This document shows positions 34,109-42,436 of a stretch of DNA of 64,000 nt, piece after piece. The position numbers were made by a program, and so were the translations under genes. The stretch is from Actinomadura chibensis NBRC 106107 (GTDB lineage: Bacteria > Actinomycetota > Actinomycetes > Streptosporangiales > Streptosporangiaceae), in NCBI RefSeq assembly GCF_001552135.1, contig NZ_BCQP01000056.1:24385-88384 (forward strand), in the 5' to 3' direction. The notes under the pieces were generated by a model. The model ran no database searches. It was given only the letters and a program-made list of their open reading frames with translations, and had not been told where the DNA came from. Numbering within the stretch: position 1 is the first letter of the stretch; each line of letters begins with the position of its first letter.

Positions 34109-35764
34109 TTGAAGCTTGACACCGTCTTCACCAACGCCCGTATCACCACCCTGGACCCCGAACGGCCGACCGCGCGGCGGCTCGGCGTCCTGGGCGGCAG
34201 GGTCGCCGGCCTGGACGAGGACCTGGACGGCGTGACCGCCGACCGGGTCGTGGATCTGGCGGGCGCTCCGGTGGTCCCTGGGTTCAACGACGCCCACTAC
34301 CACCTCAGCGCGGCCGGTACGCGCATGCTGCAGATGGACCTCCGCGCGGACGTCGTGGCCACGCTCGACGAGCTGTACCGGGTGGTCGCCGAGCACGCCG
34401 CCGGCCTGCCCGCGGACGCGTGGGTGATCGGGGCGGGCTATGACCAGAACAAGCTCGGGGCGCACCCGGACCGCGACCGCCTCGACCGGGCGTGCGGAGG
34501 TCGCCCGGCGTTCCTGCAGCACTGCTCGGGGCACCTCGGAGTGGTCAGCTCGGCCGCCCTCGCGCGGATGGGGATCGGGGACGCCGTGTCCTCCACCGCG
34601 ATCCCCGGGGGGACCGTCGACACCGACCGCGCGGGCAGGCCCACCGGGCTGCTTCGCGAGCGCGCGGTCGAGATCGCTTACCACGCCGCCGGCCCGCTCA
34701 CGGCCGAGCGGTTCGCCGAGGCGATCGGACGGGCGGCGCGCGAGGCCCTCGCGGTCGGCATCACGTCCGTCACCGAGCCGGGCATCGGGACCGATGGTCT
34801 GCTCGGGAACAACTGCGCGGACCTGGCGGCCTTCGTGCGGGCGCGTGACACCGGCGTGCTGCGCGTGCGGACGAACGTCATGCCGGTCGCCGACGTCCTC
34901 CACGAGATCACGCCCTTTGAGGCGGACCGGCCCTGGTTCGGTCTCGACCTCGGCCTGGCGAGCGGGTTCGGGGACGAACGGCTGAAGGTGGGGGCGGTCA
35001 AGTTCATGGTCGACGGCTCCCTCGTCGGCCGGACCGCCTGCCTGACGAGCCCGTACGCGGACCGGCCGGGGGAGTCGGGCGACCTCCGCGAGGAACGGCG
35101 GTCCGTCATCGACCGGATCGTGCGGGCGCACGAGTTCGGGTGGCAGGTCGCCGCGCACGCGATCGGGGACGCGGCGATCGACGTCGTCCTCGACGCCTGC
35201 GAGCGGGCCGGTCGGCTGCATCCGCGCCGCGATCCCCGGCACCGCATCGAGCACTGCGCCGTGACGCGGCCGGACCAGCTGGCGCGGCTCGCCGGGCTCG
35301 GGGTGATCCCCGTCCCCCAGGGACGTTTCGTCAGCGAGCTCGGCGACGGCATGATCCGCGCGCTCGGGACGCCTCGCTCCGAATGGTGCTATCGGGGCCG
35401 ATCGTTCCTCGATGCCGGGCTGGTGCTCCCGGGCAGCAGCGACTGCCCGGTCGTGAACGGCGAGCCGCTGCTGGGGATGCACGACCTGGTGAACCGGACG
35501 ACGTCCGGCGGCCGGACCCTCGGCGCGGCCGAGCGGCTGACGCCGCTGGAGGCGCTCCGGGCCTTCACCGTGGGGTCGGCGTTCGCCGCGCGCGAGGAGA
35601 CGTCCAAGGGCACCCTCGCCCGCGGGAAGCTTGCGGATCTCGTGGTGCTCTCCGACGACGTGCTCCAGGTCGGGTCCGGCGGTCTCGCCGCCGTCACGGT
35701 GGGCGCGACGGTGGTCGGCGGCGAAGTCGAGTACGACGCGGGAGCCGTGGCGAGGGACGCCTGA
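34109..35764 (+). CDS. YtcJ-like amidohydrolase
   Basis: 551 aa metal-dependent amidohydrolase of the YtcJ/imidazolonepropionase-like branch. The metal-binding HxH is in FNDAHYHLSAAG near residue 60, with GHLGVVSS, VAAHAIGDAAIDVVLDA and LPGSSDCPVVNGEPL later. It would open an amide or cyclic amide. TTG start at 34109 with GGGAGCGG upstream; no better start is nearby. Third gene of the operon. Confidence 0.85.
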   Translation: MKLDTVFTNARITTLDPERPTARRLGVLGGRVAGLDEDLDGVTADRVVDLAGAPVVPGFNDAHYHLSAAGTRMLQMDLRADVVATLDELYRVVAEHAAGLPADAWVIGAGYDQNKLGAHPDRDRLDRACGGRPAFLQHCSGHLGVVSSAALARMGIGDAVSSTAIPGGTVDTDRAGRPTGLLRERAVEIAYHAAGPLTAERFAEAIGRAAREALAVGITSVTEPGIGTDGLLGNNCADLAAFVRARDTGVLRVRTNVMPVADVLHEITPFEADRPWFGLDLGLASGFGDERLKVGAVKFMVDGSLVGRTACLTSPYADRPGESGDLREERRSVIDRIVRAHEFGWQVAAHAIGDAAIDVVLDACERAGRLHPRRDPRHRIEHCAVTRPDQLARLAGLGVIPVPQGRFVSELGDGMIRALGTPRSEWCYRGRSFLDAGLVLPGSSDCPVVNGEPLLGMHDLVNRTTSGGRTLGAAERLTPLEALRAFTVGSAFAAREETSKGTLARGKLADLVVLSDDVLQVGSGGLAAVTVGATVVGGEVEYDAGAVARDA

Positions 35765-35803
35765 AAGGCATTGACCGTGACTTCAAGTGAACAGGAGTTC
35801 TCA

Positions 35804-36703
35804 ATGATGGGGAAGAACACCCGCGTCAGCGTCATCGGCCTGGGGAATCTGGGGTCGGCGCTGGCGGGCGCGCTGGTGCGGGGCGGCTGCGACGTGGCCG
35901 TCTGGAACCGCACGTCGGGACGCACCGCGGCGTTGGAAGGCGAGGGCGCGGTCGCGTCCCCGACCCTGCGGGCCGCCCTGGAGCACGCCGAAGTGGTCGT
36001 CTTCGCGCTGCCCACGTACGCGGCGGTCGACGACCTCTTCCACGATGCGATCGACGACGGGTGGCTGAAGGGCAAGGCCGCGGTCAACATCACCACCGGC
36101 GACGCCGACCAGGCCCGCGCCGCCCGCGACCGGTTCGCCGCCGGCGGCGCCGAATACCTCGACGGCGACTGCGGGTCCTACCCGTCCGCCGTGGGCGGGG
36201 ACGCCAGCATGATCATCTACTCGGGCCCGAAGGATCTCTTCGACCGGCTCGACGAGCCGGTCATCAGGCCGCTCGGCGCCGACGGAGCCTGGGTCGGCGA
36301 GGACGTCGGCGCGGCCAACGCCCTGTTCATGGCCACCACGGCGTTCTTCCTGACGTCCGTGGCCGCCTACATCGAGGGCGCGGCGCACGCCGACCGCCAT
36401 GGCATCGCCGCGGGCGCGTACGCCGACTACTCGGTCAAGTACCTGAACACCGTCCGCGACCTCATCGTCTCCTCGACGCCGCTCATGGAGTCGCACGACC
36501 ATTCCGGCATGGGCCAGGCCGCACTGGAGGTCTACCTCGACGCCGCCAGGACGGTCGAGCGGGACGCGACCGGAGCCGGGGCCCGCACCGACCTGCTGAC
36601 CGTCACGACCCGCTATTTCGAGGAGGGCGTCCGCGCGGGCCACGGCACGAAGGAGGCCAGCATCCTCTTCGAACTCCTACGCCAGAACCCGACCCCGCAG
36701 TAA
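35804..36703 (+). CDS. NAD(P)-dependent imine-reductase/beta-hydroxyacid-dehydrogenase-like enzyme
   Basis: 299 aa. N-terminal dinucleotide fold VIGLGNLGSALAGALVRGG (about 9-27) with WNRTSGR suggesting NADPH, followed by the helical dimerisation domain. Overall it resembles imine reductases more than 6-phosphogluconate-type dehydrogenases, but separating them needs structure-based alignment. ATG at 35804 chosen over 35771 because ACAGGAG sits 7 bases upstream. An imine reductase would fit next to an amine oxidase. Confidence 0.82.
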   Translation: MMGKNTRVSVIGLGNLGSALAGALVRGGCDVAVWNRTSGRTAALEGEGAVASPTLRAALEHAEVVVFALPTYAAVDDLFHDAIDDGWLKGKAAVNITTGDADQARAARDRFAAGGAEYLDGDCGSYPSAVGGDASMIIYSGPKDLFDRLDEPVIRPLGADGAWVGEDVGAANALFMATTAFFLTSVAAYIEGAAHADRHGIAAGAYADYSVKYLNTVRDLIVSSTPLMESHDHSGMGQAALEVYLDAARTVERDATGAGARTDLLTVTTRYFEEGVRAGHGTKEASILFELLRQNPTPQ

Positions 36704-37111
36704 CTGGCCACTGAGAACCGCCGACCCAGGAGCCGTGTGGAGATCGGCCCGCCGCCGTCGGCTCCTGGGTCCCTCCTGCCCCCACATTCGGCTACGCAGA
36801 TCGATCACACATGCTCCAAGGTCGGCAACGTGTCACCCCCTTCGGCGACAGCGCCGACGGTGCCCGAGTTCCAGTAGTAGAAGAAGGGCGTGCGCGGGTC
36901 GCCCGCCATGCGCGCGGCTCGGCGAGGTCGCGCGTCCGATGGATTCCGGCAATTCGGTACAAAGACCGTTCGTCGCATCTGATTGACCGTTCGACCGACG
37001 GCCCCTGACCGCCCTCCTGACCAGCCGTCGTGATCATGCGATGCTCCGCCCGACGACGTCGAACAGTCGTCGGGCGGCCCCGCCGCCCCGGGCTAGGAAG
37101 GAGCTGCGGCG
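36704..37111. other. Intergenic region with hairpin at 36723-36771
   Basis: A 12-bp perfect stem (36723-36734 with 36760-36771) with a 25-nt loop follows the operon and may terminate it. The rest contains the promoter region of the secreted hydrolase. No gene. Confidence 0.6.
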
Positions 37112-38980
37112 ATGCGTGCGAGACGGCGGACGACCTGGGCGAACAGAAGAAGTCGCAGGTGGCGGCTGTCCCTTGTCGCGGCGGCCGTGGTGCTGCTGGG
37201 TGGCGTCGCCGCCATGCCCGGTGCGGCGGCCGACGCCCCGCCGAAGGCGGCGGACTGCGAATTCAGCGTCCAGAAGGACGTCCCTGCCACCATGCGGGAC
37301 GGGACGGTATTGCGCAGCAACGTGTTCACGCCGAAAGGGGACGGTGACTTCCCCGTCATCCTGATGCGGCTGCCCTACAACAAGGAGGGCGCCCTGAGCT
37401 TCGTCTACGGCGCCCCCGACCGTTACGCCAAGGCCTGCTACCTCGTCGTGGTGCAGGACGTCCGCGGCGAGTACAAGTCGGACGGCACCTTCTACCCGTA
37501 CCGGAGTGAGGCCGAGGACGGCTACGACACCATCGAGTGGTCCGCCGCTCTGCCGCACTCCAACGGCAAGGTCGGCATGTACGGGTTCTCCTATCCGGGG
37601 CTCACGCAGTGGCTGCCCGCCACCCTCACGCCCCCGCACCTGGTCACGATCGCCCCGGGGTTCACGTCCTCCGACATCTACGACGGATGGACCTACGAGG
37701 GCGGCGCGCTGTACCAGTCGTTCATCCAGGACTGGCTCCTGAGCTTCCTCACCGGAGGCGTCACCAGCAAGCTCCCGGACGGCGCGAAGCTGCGGGCGGA
37801 GATGAACCAGGCGTCCAAGGACCTGCACGCCAAGTGGTACAAGTACCAGCCGCTGAACAACTTCCCGCCGCTGTACCCGCAGGACAACCGCATCGCGCCG
37901 TACTACTTCGACTGGATCGACCACCCGAGCTTCGACGACTACTGGAAGCGCTGGAGCATCCGCACGAAGTATCCGCAGGTCAAGGTGCCGTCGCTGAATT
38001 TCAGCGGCTGGTCCGACATCTTCCTCAACGGGACGGTGGAGAACTTCGCCGGGATGCGCGCCCAGGGCGGGTCCGAGGTCGCCCGGCAGGGCGCGCAGCT
38101 CCTCGTCGGGCCGTGGACGCACGGCGGCTCGGGCCGCAAGGTGGGCGACGTCGACTTCGGTCCGGAGGCGGTCGTCGCGTGGGGCGATCTGCACCTCCGC
38201 TGGTTCGACCACTGGCTGAAGGGGATCGACAACGGCGTGGACAAGGATCCGCCGGTGAAGGTCTTCGTGATGGGCGCCAACAAGTGGCGCACGGCTGACT
38301 CCTGGCCGATCCCCGGCACCGCCAACACCACGTACTACCTGCACAGCAAGGGCGACGCGAACACGGCGAACGGCGGCGGCACGCTCGATACCACCGCGCC
38401 CGCCACGGAGGAGAAGGCCGACCAGTACCAGTACGACCCGGCGAACCCGGTACCGAGCGTCGGCGGCCGTTTCCAGAGCTCGGTGCCCGGCGGCCCGCGG
38501 GACCAGCGGTCCGTCGAGCAGCGGCCGGACGTGCTGGTCTACAGCACCCCGCAGCTCACCAAGGACACCGAGGTCACCGGCCCGATCTCCGTCACGCTGT
38601 ACGCCAGGTCCTCGGCGAAGGACACCGACTGGACGGCGAAGCTCACCGACGTCGGGCCGGACGGCACCTCAATGCTGATCCGGGACGGCATCCAGCGCGC
38701 CCGGTACCGGGTCTCGCTGGAGAAGCCCGAGCTGATCACCCCCGGAGAGGTCTACAAGTACACGATCAAGCTGTGGCCGACCAGCAACCTGTTCAAGGCA
38801 GGTCACCGCATCCGGCTGGAGATCTCCAGCAGCAACTTCCCGATGTACGACCGGAACCCGAACACGGGCGGGAAGTTCGGCGCCGACACGACCACGCAGC
38901 CCGCGTCGCAGACCGTCCTGCACGACCCGGCGCACCCGTCGTCGATCACGCTGCCGATCATGCCGACGCCCGTCCGCTGA
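37112..38980 (+). CDS. Secreted CocE/NonD-family serine hydrolase
   Basis: 622 aa. A Tat/Sec-like signal (RRRTTWANRRSRRWR then hydrophobic core, cleavage near AAA-D at 40) precedes an X-prolyl dipeptidyl-peptidase/CocE fold: MRDGTVLRSNVFTPKG, QDVRGEYKSDG, nucleophile Ser160 in MYGFSYPG, GPWTHGG with the catalytic His, and a C-terminal jelly-roll (about 435-620). It would hydrolyse esters or peptides outside the cell. GGAAGGAG precedes the ATG. Confidence 0.9.
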   Translation: MRARRRTTWANRRSRRWRLSLVAAAVVLLGGVAAMPGAAADAPPKAADCEFSVQKDVPATMRDGTVLRSNVFTPKGDGDFPVILMRLPYNKEGALSFVYGAPDRYAKACYLVVVQDVRGEYKSDGTFYPYRSEAEDGYDTIEWSAALPHSNGKVGMYGFSYPGLTQWLPATLTPPHLVTIAPGFTSSDIYDGWTYEGGALYQSFIQDWLLSFLTGGVTSKLPDGAKLRAEMNQASKDLHAKWYKYQPLNNFPPLYPQDNRIAPYYFDWIDHPSFDDYWKRWSIRTKYPQVKVPSLNFSGWSDIFLNGTVENFAGMRAQGGSEVARQGAQLLVGPWTHGGSGRKVGDVDFGPEAVVAWGDLHLRWFDHWLKGIDNGVDKDPPVKVFVMGANKWRTADSWPIPGTANTTYYLHSKGDANTANGGGTLDTTAPATEEKADQYQYDPANPVPSVGGRFQSSVPGGPRDQRSVEQRPDVLVYSTPQLTKDTEVTGPISVTLYARSSAKDTDWTAKLTDVGPDGTSMLIRDGIQRARYRVSLEKPELITPGEVYKYTIKLWPTSNLFKAGHRIRLEISSSNFPMYDRNPNTGGKFGADTTTQPASQTVLHDPAHPSSITLPIMPTPVR

Positions 38981-38992
38981 CCCCGGCGTAAC

Positions 38993-39023
38993 GGCTGGCC
39001 CGCGCCCCCGCCGCGGGTCAGCC
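38993..39023. terminator. Hairpin after the CocE-type gene
   Basis: 12-bp arms 38993-39004 and 39012-39023 with one mismatch and a 7-nt loop. Confidence 0.6.
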
Positions 39024-39319
39024 GGAGGCCGGGCAGACCTGCTCGAAGTGGACGTTGCCGAACGTCCGTCCGCAGAAGTCGTTCTTGGGCCGGCCGCCGG
39101 TCTGGACCTTGTGGGCGTTCTCGACGTTGGCGAAGAACGGGCCCCCGCGGTCGAACTGGACCCGGTACATCCGCTAGGTGAGCCGCAGCCGCTCAGCCTG
39201 GTCGCCGGTGCGTCGATGGTGGGGATCTGCGCGTACTGCACCTGGTTGATGGAGCCGACCTGGCCGGACACGAGGGCGTCCATCCGGGCCGAGTCGTTGA
39301 TGACCAGCTCGCGGTGCGG
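39018..39319 (-). pseudogene. Decayed coding fragments, including a peptide-binding-protein piece
   Basis: On the minus strand 39180-39312 reads ELVINDSARMDALVSGQVGS then INQVQYAQIPTIDAP, like SBP_bac_5 oligopeptide-binding proteins. After a stop, 39018-39174 reads a separate Cys-containing tail ending FGNVHFEQVCPASG. Both have coding-like base use but no complete gene, so this is genomic debris. Confidence 0.5.
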
Positions 39320-39665
39320 TCACACCACGGACTCGCGCTCACCAGGAGAGTCACAAGTCCGCCGTCTGCTCGACAACCCCGCCCTCAAGACTCTTACCCA
39401 ACATCCCAAGCCGAAGCGCTCGAACGCCAACTCGGCACCGTCCTCAAACTCAACGGCCGAACTCGAACAAAGGAACATCCTCCTGGAACAAGAGATCCGG
39501 GCCCGCTCAGCGCTAATCGCGGAGATGAACAGGGAAGCCAAAACTGTGTGCGCCATCGTCGGCATCCAACGCCCCCGGCACCGCTGAAACCCACAGCGAT
39601 ATCGAGTCTGTTGACGTCGCTCACAGGGAGCGCAACACGCAAGACGGCGGGAAGATGCGTCAGCA
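39320..39665. other. Unassigned region before array 3
   Basis: One frame encodes a charged helical stretch (ELEQRNILLEQEIRARSALI) with no start-to-stop gene around it. It could be the end of an element-borne gene. No other feature seen. Confidence 0.4.
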
Positions 39666-40000
39666 GGGACCATCCCCGCGTGCGCGGGGAGCACGTCCCG
39701 AAGGGGTGCGGTACCTGCTGGTAAACGGGATCATCCCCGCGTGCGCGGGGAGCACATCGCCCGCCAGCCCTCGTCGACGCGTGAGATGGGATCATCCCCG
39801 CGTGCGCGGGGAGCACGCCGTCGCACAGGTTCTCCATTGCCGCGACCAGGGATCATCCCCGCGTGCGCGGGGAGCACCCGTCGGTTCCGGCGGCCGGGGC
39901 GCCGTACATGTGGATCATCCCCGCGTGCGCGGGGAGCACCGCCCACCCCCGGCCGGCCGCCCCTTCAACCCGGGATCATCCCCGCGTGCGCGGGGAGCAC
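39666..40000 (-). CRISPR. CRISPR array 3: 6 repeats, 5 spacers, opposite orientation
   Basis: Plus-strand repeats begin GGGATCATCCCC and end GGGGAGCAC, at 39666, 39727, 39788, 39849, 39910 and 39972. They are the reverse complement of the array 1 type, with GATGATCCC instead of GATGGTCCC at the tail. The outermost repeat at 39666 keeps CCATCC. The leader is on the right, so the array reads leftward. A clear third locus of the same type I-E-like family. Confidence 0.95.
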
Positions 40001-40135
40001 TCTTGCTGATCTGGGGCTTTAGAGGGCAGTGGGGCTGTTCTGAAGCACTTCTCTGGGTGATGGCATTTTCGGGCAGCCGATTCGGCGTCGCGTGCGGTTG
40101 TCCTAGTTCTCGGGTTATGGTCGATGAGTAGCTTA
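40001..40135 (-). promoter_or_regulatory. CRISPR leader of array 3
   Basis: The reverse complement contains AAGTGCTTCAGAACAGCCC and a repeat-junction segment AGCCCCAGATCAGCAAGAG, diverged versions of the leaders of arrays 1 and 2. It also holds a trace of the ATCGACCA remnant. Confidence 0.75.
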
Positions 40136-40336
40136 CGAGTGGCATCTCTAGTCCGCGCTGTTTGGCGCGCCGCCACGGCCGAGATCAGAAGAGACCAGCT
40201 CTGTGCTGGAAGGCCAGTGCGGGGGCGCCTCTTGGAGTGGTCTCCAGGGAAGCGATGTGTGAGTAGCCATCAATGGCAGGCCTTGGCTGATGTTGACGTC
40301 GTGGAAGGGACTCGCTTTCGCGCCGCTACCCGGTGT

Positions 40337-40426
40337 GTGCTCCCCGCGCACGTGGGGATGGTCCCGCTCCCGGCTCCTCGGCCAGCCTGTCGACGGGGTG
40401 CTCCCCGCACATGCGGGGATGGTCCC
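40337..40426 (+). CRISPR. Leaderless CRISPR fragment: 2 repeats, 1 spacer
   Basis: Repeats at 40337-40365 and 40398-40426 flank one 32-bp spacer and are followed by a trailer (GAGCTCGCTTCCGGCCCACG...GTTCGGGGTGCCGAGG) like those of arrays 1 and 2. There is no leader before it (40136-40336 shows none). It looks like the surviving distal end of a fourth array. Confidence 0.8.
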
Positions 40427-40602
40427 GAGCTCGCTTCCGGCCCACGCGATGGAAGTGAGTGTTCGGGGTGCCGAGGTAGGCGTGCGTGATCAGGCGCAGG
40501 AGGCATGCTGCGGCGGGGATCTGCCAAGGTCAGGGCGGCGGTCACCGGGGCGGTGGGCAAGGCGAGTAGCGGTGTCTGAGTAGTTCGTGCTGCTGGCGAT
40601 GG

Positions 40603-40873
40603 AGGTCGGTCTTCCGCCTGTTCGGTTGGATAATCTGCGGCATGGCGCGGCGACCATCCTGTTGTGCGCCGGGCAGGATCTGAAAGTCGTGTAGGAGACG
40701 CTGGTTGTCGTCGAGATCACCTCCGGCACCTGCACCGGCGTTCTCCCTGATCTGTTCCGTTGGTCGGTCGAAGATGTCGCCGCCGTCATCCTCAACGGCC
40801 GGGCCGAGGCCGGACGTACCGAAACGGCGACACTGGGACGCATCGCCCGCCTTGCCGAGGTGTCAAGGCGATG
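40603..40873 (+). pseudogene. Tyrosine recombinase C-terminal relic
   Basis: Translates as VGLPPVRLDNLRHGAATILL then CAGQDLKVV and a stop. It continues in frame with TGVLPDLFRWSVEDVAAVIL. This is the catalytic C-terminus of a phage-type integrase (DLRHGAATLLLAAG-DLKVV). The catalytic Tyr context and upstream two-thirds are missing. It may mark an earlier integration. Confidence 0.75.
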
Positions 40874-41106
40874 ACCAGCGGAGGTTGACCGTCGGATTCT
40901 TCGCGCCGGTGTCCGCATCCGAGCCTCGGGTTGGACGCGGACTTCGGTCGCCGTCTCAAGTCGATTGGTCGGTCGAGAGCCGTCCAGGCCCGGTCAGGGC
41001 GTGGTTGTTGCGGGTGCGTCGACGCCTTGGCCAGGGTACCCGGAACTAGATCAAGTGGGGTTGGAGGCGGGTCGGCGACAGCCGAGCAGACGGAGGGATA
41101 TATCGG
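40874..41106. other. Chromosomal segment left of the integrative element
   Basis: No gene supported. This should be sequence that once lay directly downstream of tRNA-Arg before the element inserted. Confidence 0.4.
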
Positions 41107-41125
41107 CCAAGATCTGGGATCTTGG
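41107..41125 (-). terminator. Original tRNA-Arg terminator, displaced by the element
   Basis: CCAAGATC-TGG-GATCTTGG is a perfect 8-bp stem with a 3-nt loop, 26 bp beyond the outer end of the left att repeat, on the side expected for the 3' flank of the minus-strand tRNA before integration. Confidence 0.65.
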
Positions 41126-41151
41126 CAGTGGTAAGAGTGCAGGTCAGGGGT

Positions 41152-41200
41152 GGCGCGCCCGGCAGGATTCGAACCCGCGACCGTCGGATTAGAAGTCCGA
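41152..41200 (-). other. attL: left copy of the 49-bp att core
   Basis: Exact copy of 55162-55210: T-arm, variable loop and anticodon-stem half of tRNA-Arg. The sequence diverges at 41201 (AGCGCTCC) versus 55211 (TGCTCTATC). Confidence 0.95.
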
Positions 41201-41265
41201 AGCGCTCCGGCCGGTCGGCACCACTACCGGCCTGCGCACACTCCCGAGCGTCCACCCGCCGGGGG

Positions 41266-41296
41266 CAAGATCATTCCGTGCATACTCCGGATCTTG
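41266..41296 (+). promoter_or_regulatory. Inverted repeat upstream of the toxin-antitoxin pair
   Basis: CAAGATC (41266-41272) and GATCTTG (41290-41296) flank TCATTCCGTGCATACTCC. A diverged form survives in the relic at 10242-10268. It could be the autoregulatory operator, or an integrase arm site (see findings). Confidence 0.5.
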
Positions 41297-41360
41297 CTCG
41301 TGGCCACGTCCTGCCGTCGTGGGCCCTGCCTCGACGTGCCCCACAGGTAGATTGGACACC

Positions 41361-41660
41361 ATGACCGCCCAGCCCGAGGAACCGACCGCGCCGCGTGATC
41401 CTGGTGAGGACCCGGCCGCGATCTTCGATGCGCTCCCACCCTCGCATCGTGAGCAGTTCCGGGCCGAGTATGACGAGGCGCTGGACGCGGCTCACGACCT
41501 GGCGCGCTTCAAGCAGGTTCAGACCTTGCTGCGGCAGTGGCGTCTGCGGGCCATCGCCTACGCCCGTCCCGGCTACGACGAAGCCGTCCAGGACGCCCTA
41601 CAGGGCCGTGAAGAGACCTTCGTGCGCTACACCCCGCCGGGCTGGGAAGGCCAGGTGTGA
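41361..41660 (+). CDS. Putative antitoxin (DUF6247-type)
   Basis: 99 aa, acidic and helical, containing LPPSHREQFRAEYDEALDAA and a central Arg-rich helix. It resembles DUF6247 proteins, which in actinomycetes often sit before a small RelE/ParE-like gene. No catalytic motif. ATG at 41361 is supported by a matching start in the relic copy. It overlaps the next gene by 4 bp (GTGA), the usual antitoxin-toxin arrangement. Function inferred from context. Confidence 0.7.
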   Translation: MTAQPEEPTAPRDPGEDPAAIFDALPPSHREQFRAEYDEALDAAHDLARFKQVQTLLRQWRLRAIAYARPGYDEAVQDALQGREETFVRYTPPGWEGQV

Positions 41661-41914
41661 CCTACCGCTTCGACGGCTTCCACGGACGCGCGCTCTACGA
41701 ACTGAACGGCCTTCCCGAAGACGTCCGCAACGGCCCACTCCTCGAACGCCTCCTCCAGCTCCTGGAAGCCCCATGGGACGCGGTACCGGAACGGCCAGAT
41801 CAAACAGCGGTCCGGCATGCCTTCTTCGGTTCCCACAGCGAAGGCATGCTGACGCTGCTGGTGGACGAGGAGTCCGAGACGCTCCGCATCATCGACATCC
41901 TCTGGACGGGCTAG
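41657..41914 (+). CDS. Putative RelE/ParE-like toxin
   Basis: 85 aa. The pattern RHAFFGSHSEGMLTLLVDEE...IIDILW resembles the last strands of RelE/ParE-fold proteins (strand-turn-strand with VDEExxxIxILxI). The catalytic residues of mRNA-cleaving RelE are not obvious. GTG start at 41657 inside the antitoxin gene. A pair of this kind at an element's edge could stabilise the element in its host. Confidence 0.6.
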   Translation: MTYRFDGFHGRALYELNGLPEDVRNGPLLERLLQLLEAPWDAVPERPDQTAVRHAFFGSHSEGMLTLLVDEESETLRIIDILWTG

Positions 41915-42436
41915 CGGCGTTAGCCGCTGTTCTTCCCCCACCTTCCTCCCCCCGGCCCCGACGAGACCTGTACTTAGCGACGGACAGGTTCCGTCAAGGG
42001 TGGCCGTAGGCCATCGGTGAAGCCGACGCGAAGCGCCCTTGACGGGTTCTGTCCGTCGCCATCCTCGACAAATCGGGGTCGGGGGGAGCCCCGTGCGTTT
42101 CCAGCTCAGCTTGCAACGTCCCTGTACTGGCGGAGTCTGATGTGCAGTTCCCGGCGACGTCTGGGCGGCGGCGCGTACCCCGTGGTGGCCGATAGGGGCG
42201 CGGCGGGCGGTGGTGGCGCGATGCGCGGCCCGGCGCGGCCGTCCGGTGACCGGCGCCCACGCCGCACGCTCCGGGCGGCCAGGCGCGGGGCCGCGCCAGC
42301 GGCCTGAGCGCCGCCGCCCCTTGATCCCAAACAGCCCAATTCGGCAACTCCGCGAATCTTCGTTGGGAGGATGGTTGACTTGCTTCGTTGTGATATCAGC
42401 CGACCTGCGGCTCTTCAACAGTTGAGGGGTTCCTAG
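41915..42436. other. Non-coding region with a long inverted repeat
   Basis: 41977-42000 and 42036-42059 are 24-bp arms (21 matches) around a 35-nt loop, probably a terminator or structured RNA. The stretch 42238-42346 is shared with 11574-11642 in the relic. No gene fits. GC drops towards 42436. Confidence 0.6.

Noticed and set aside
36792..37037. 81-codon minus-strand frame in the intergenic region
   Set aside because: Weak codon bias, no ribosome site and no recognisable family.
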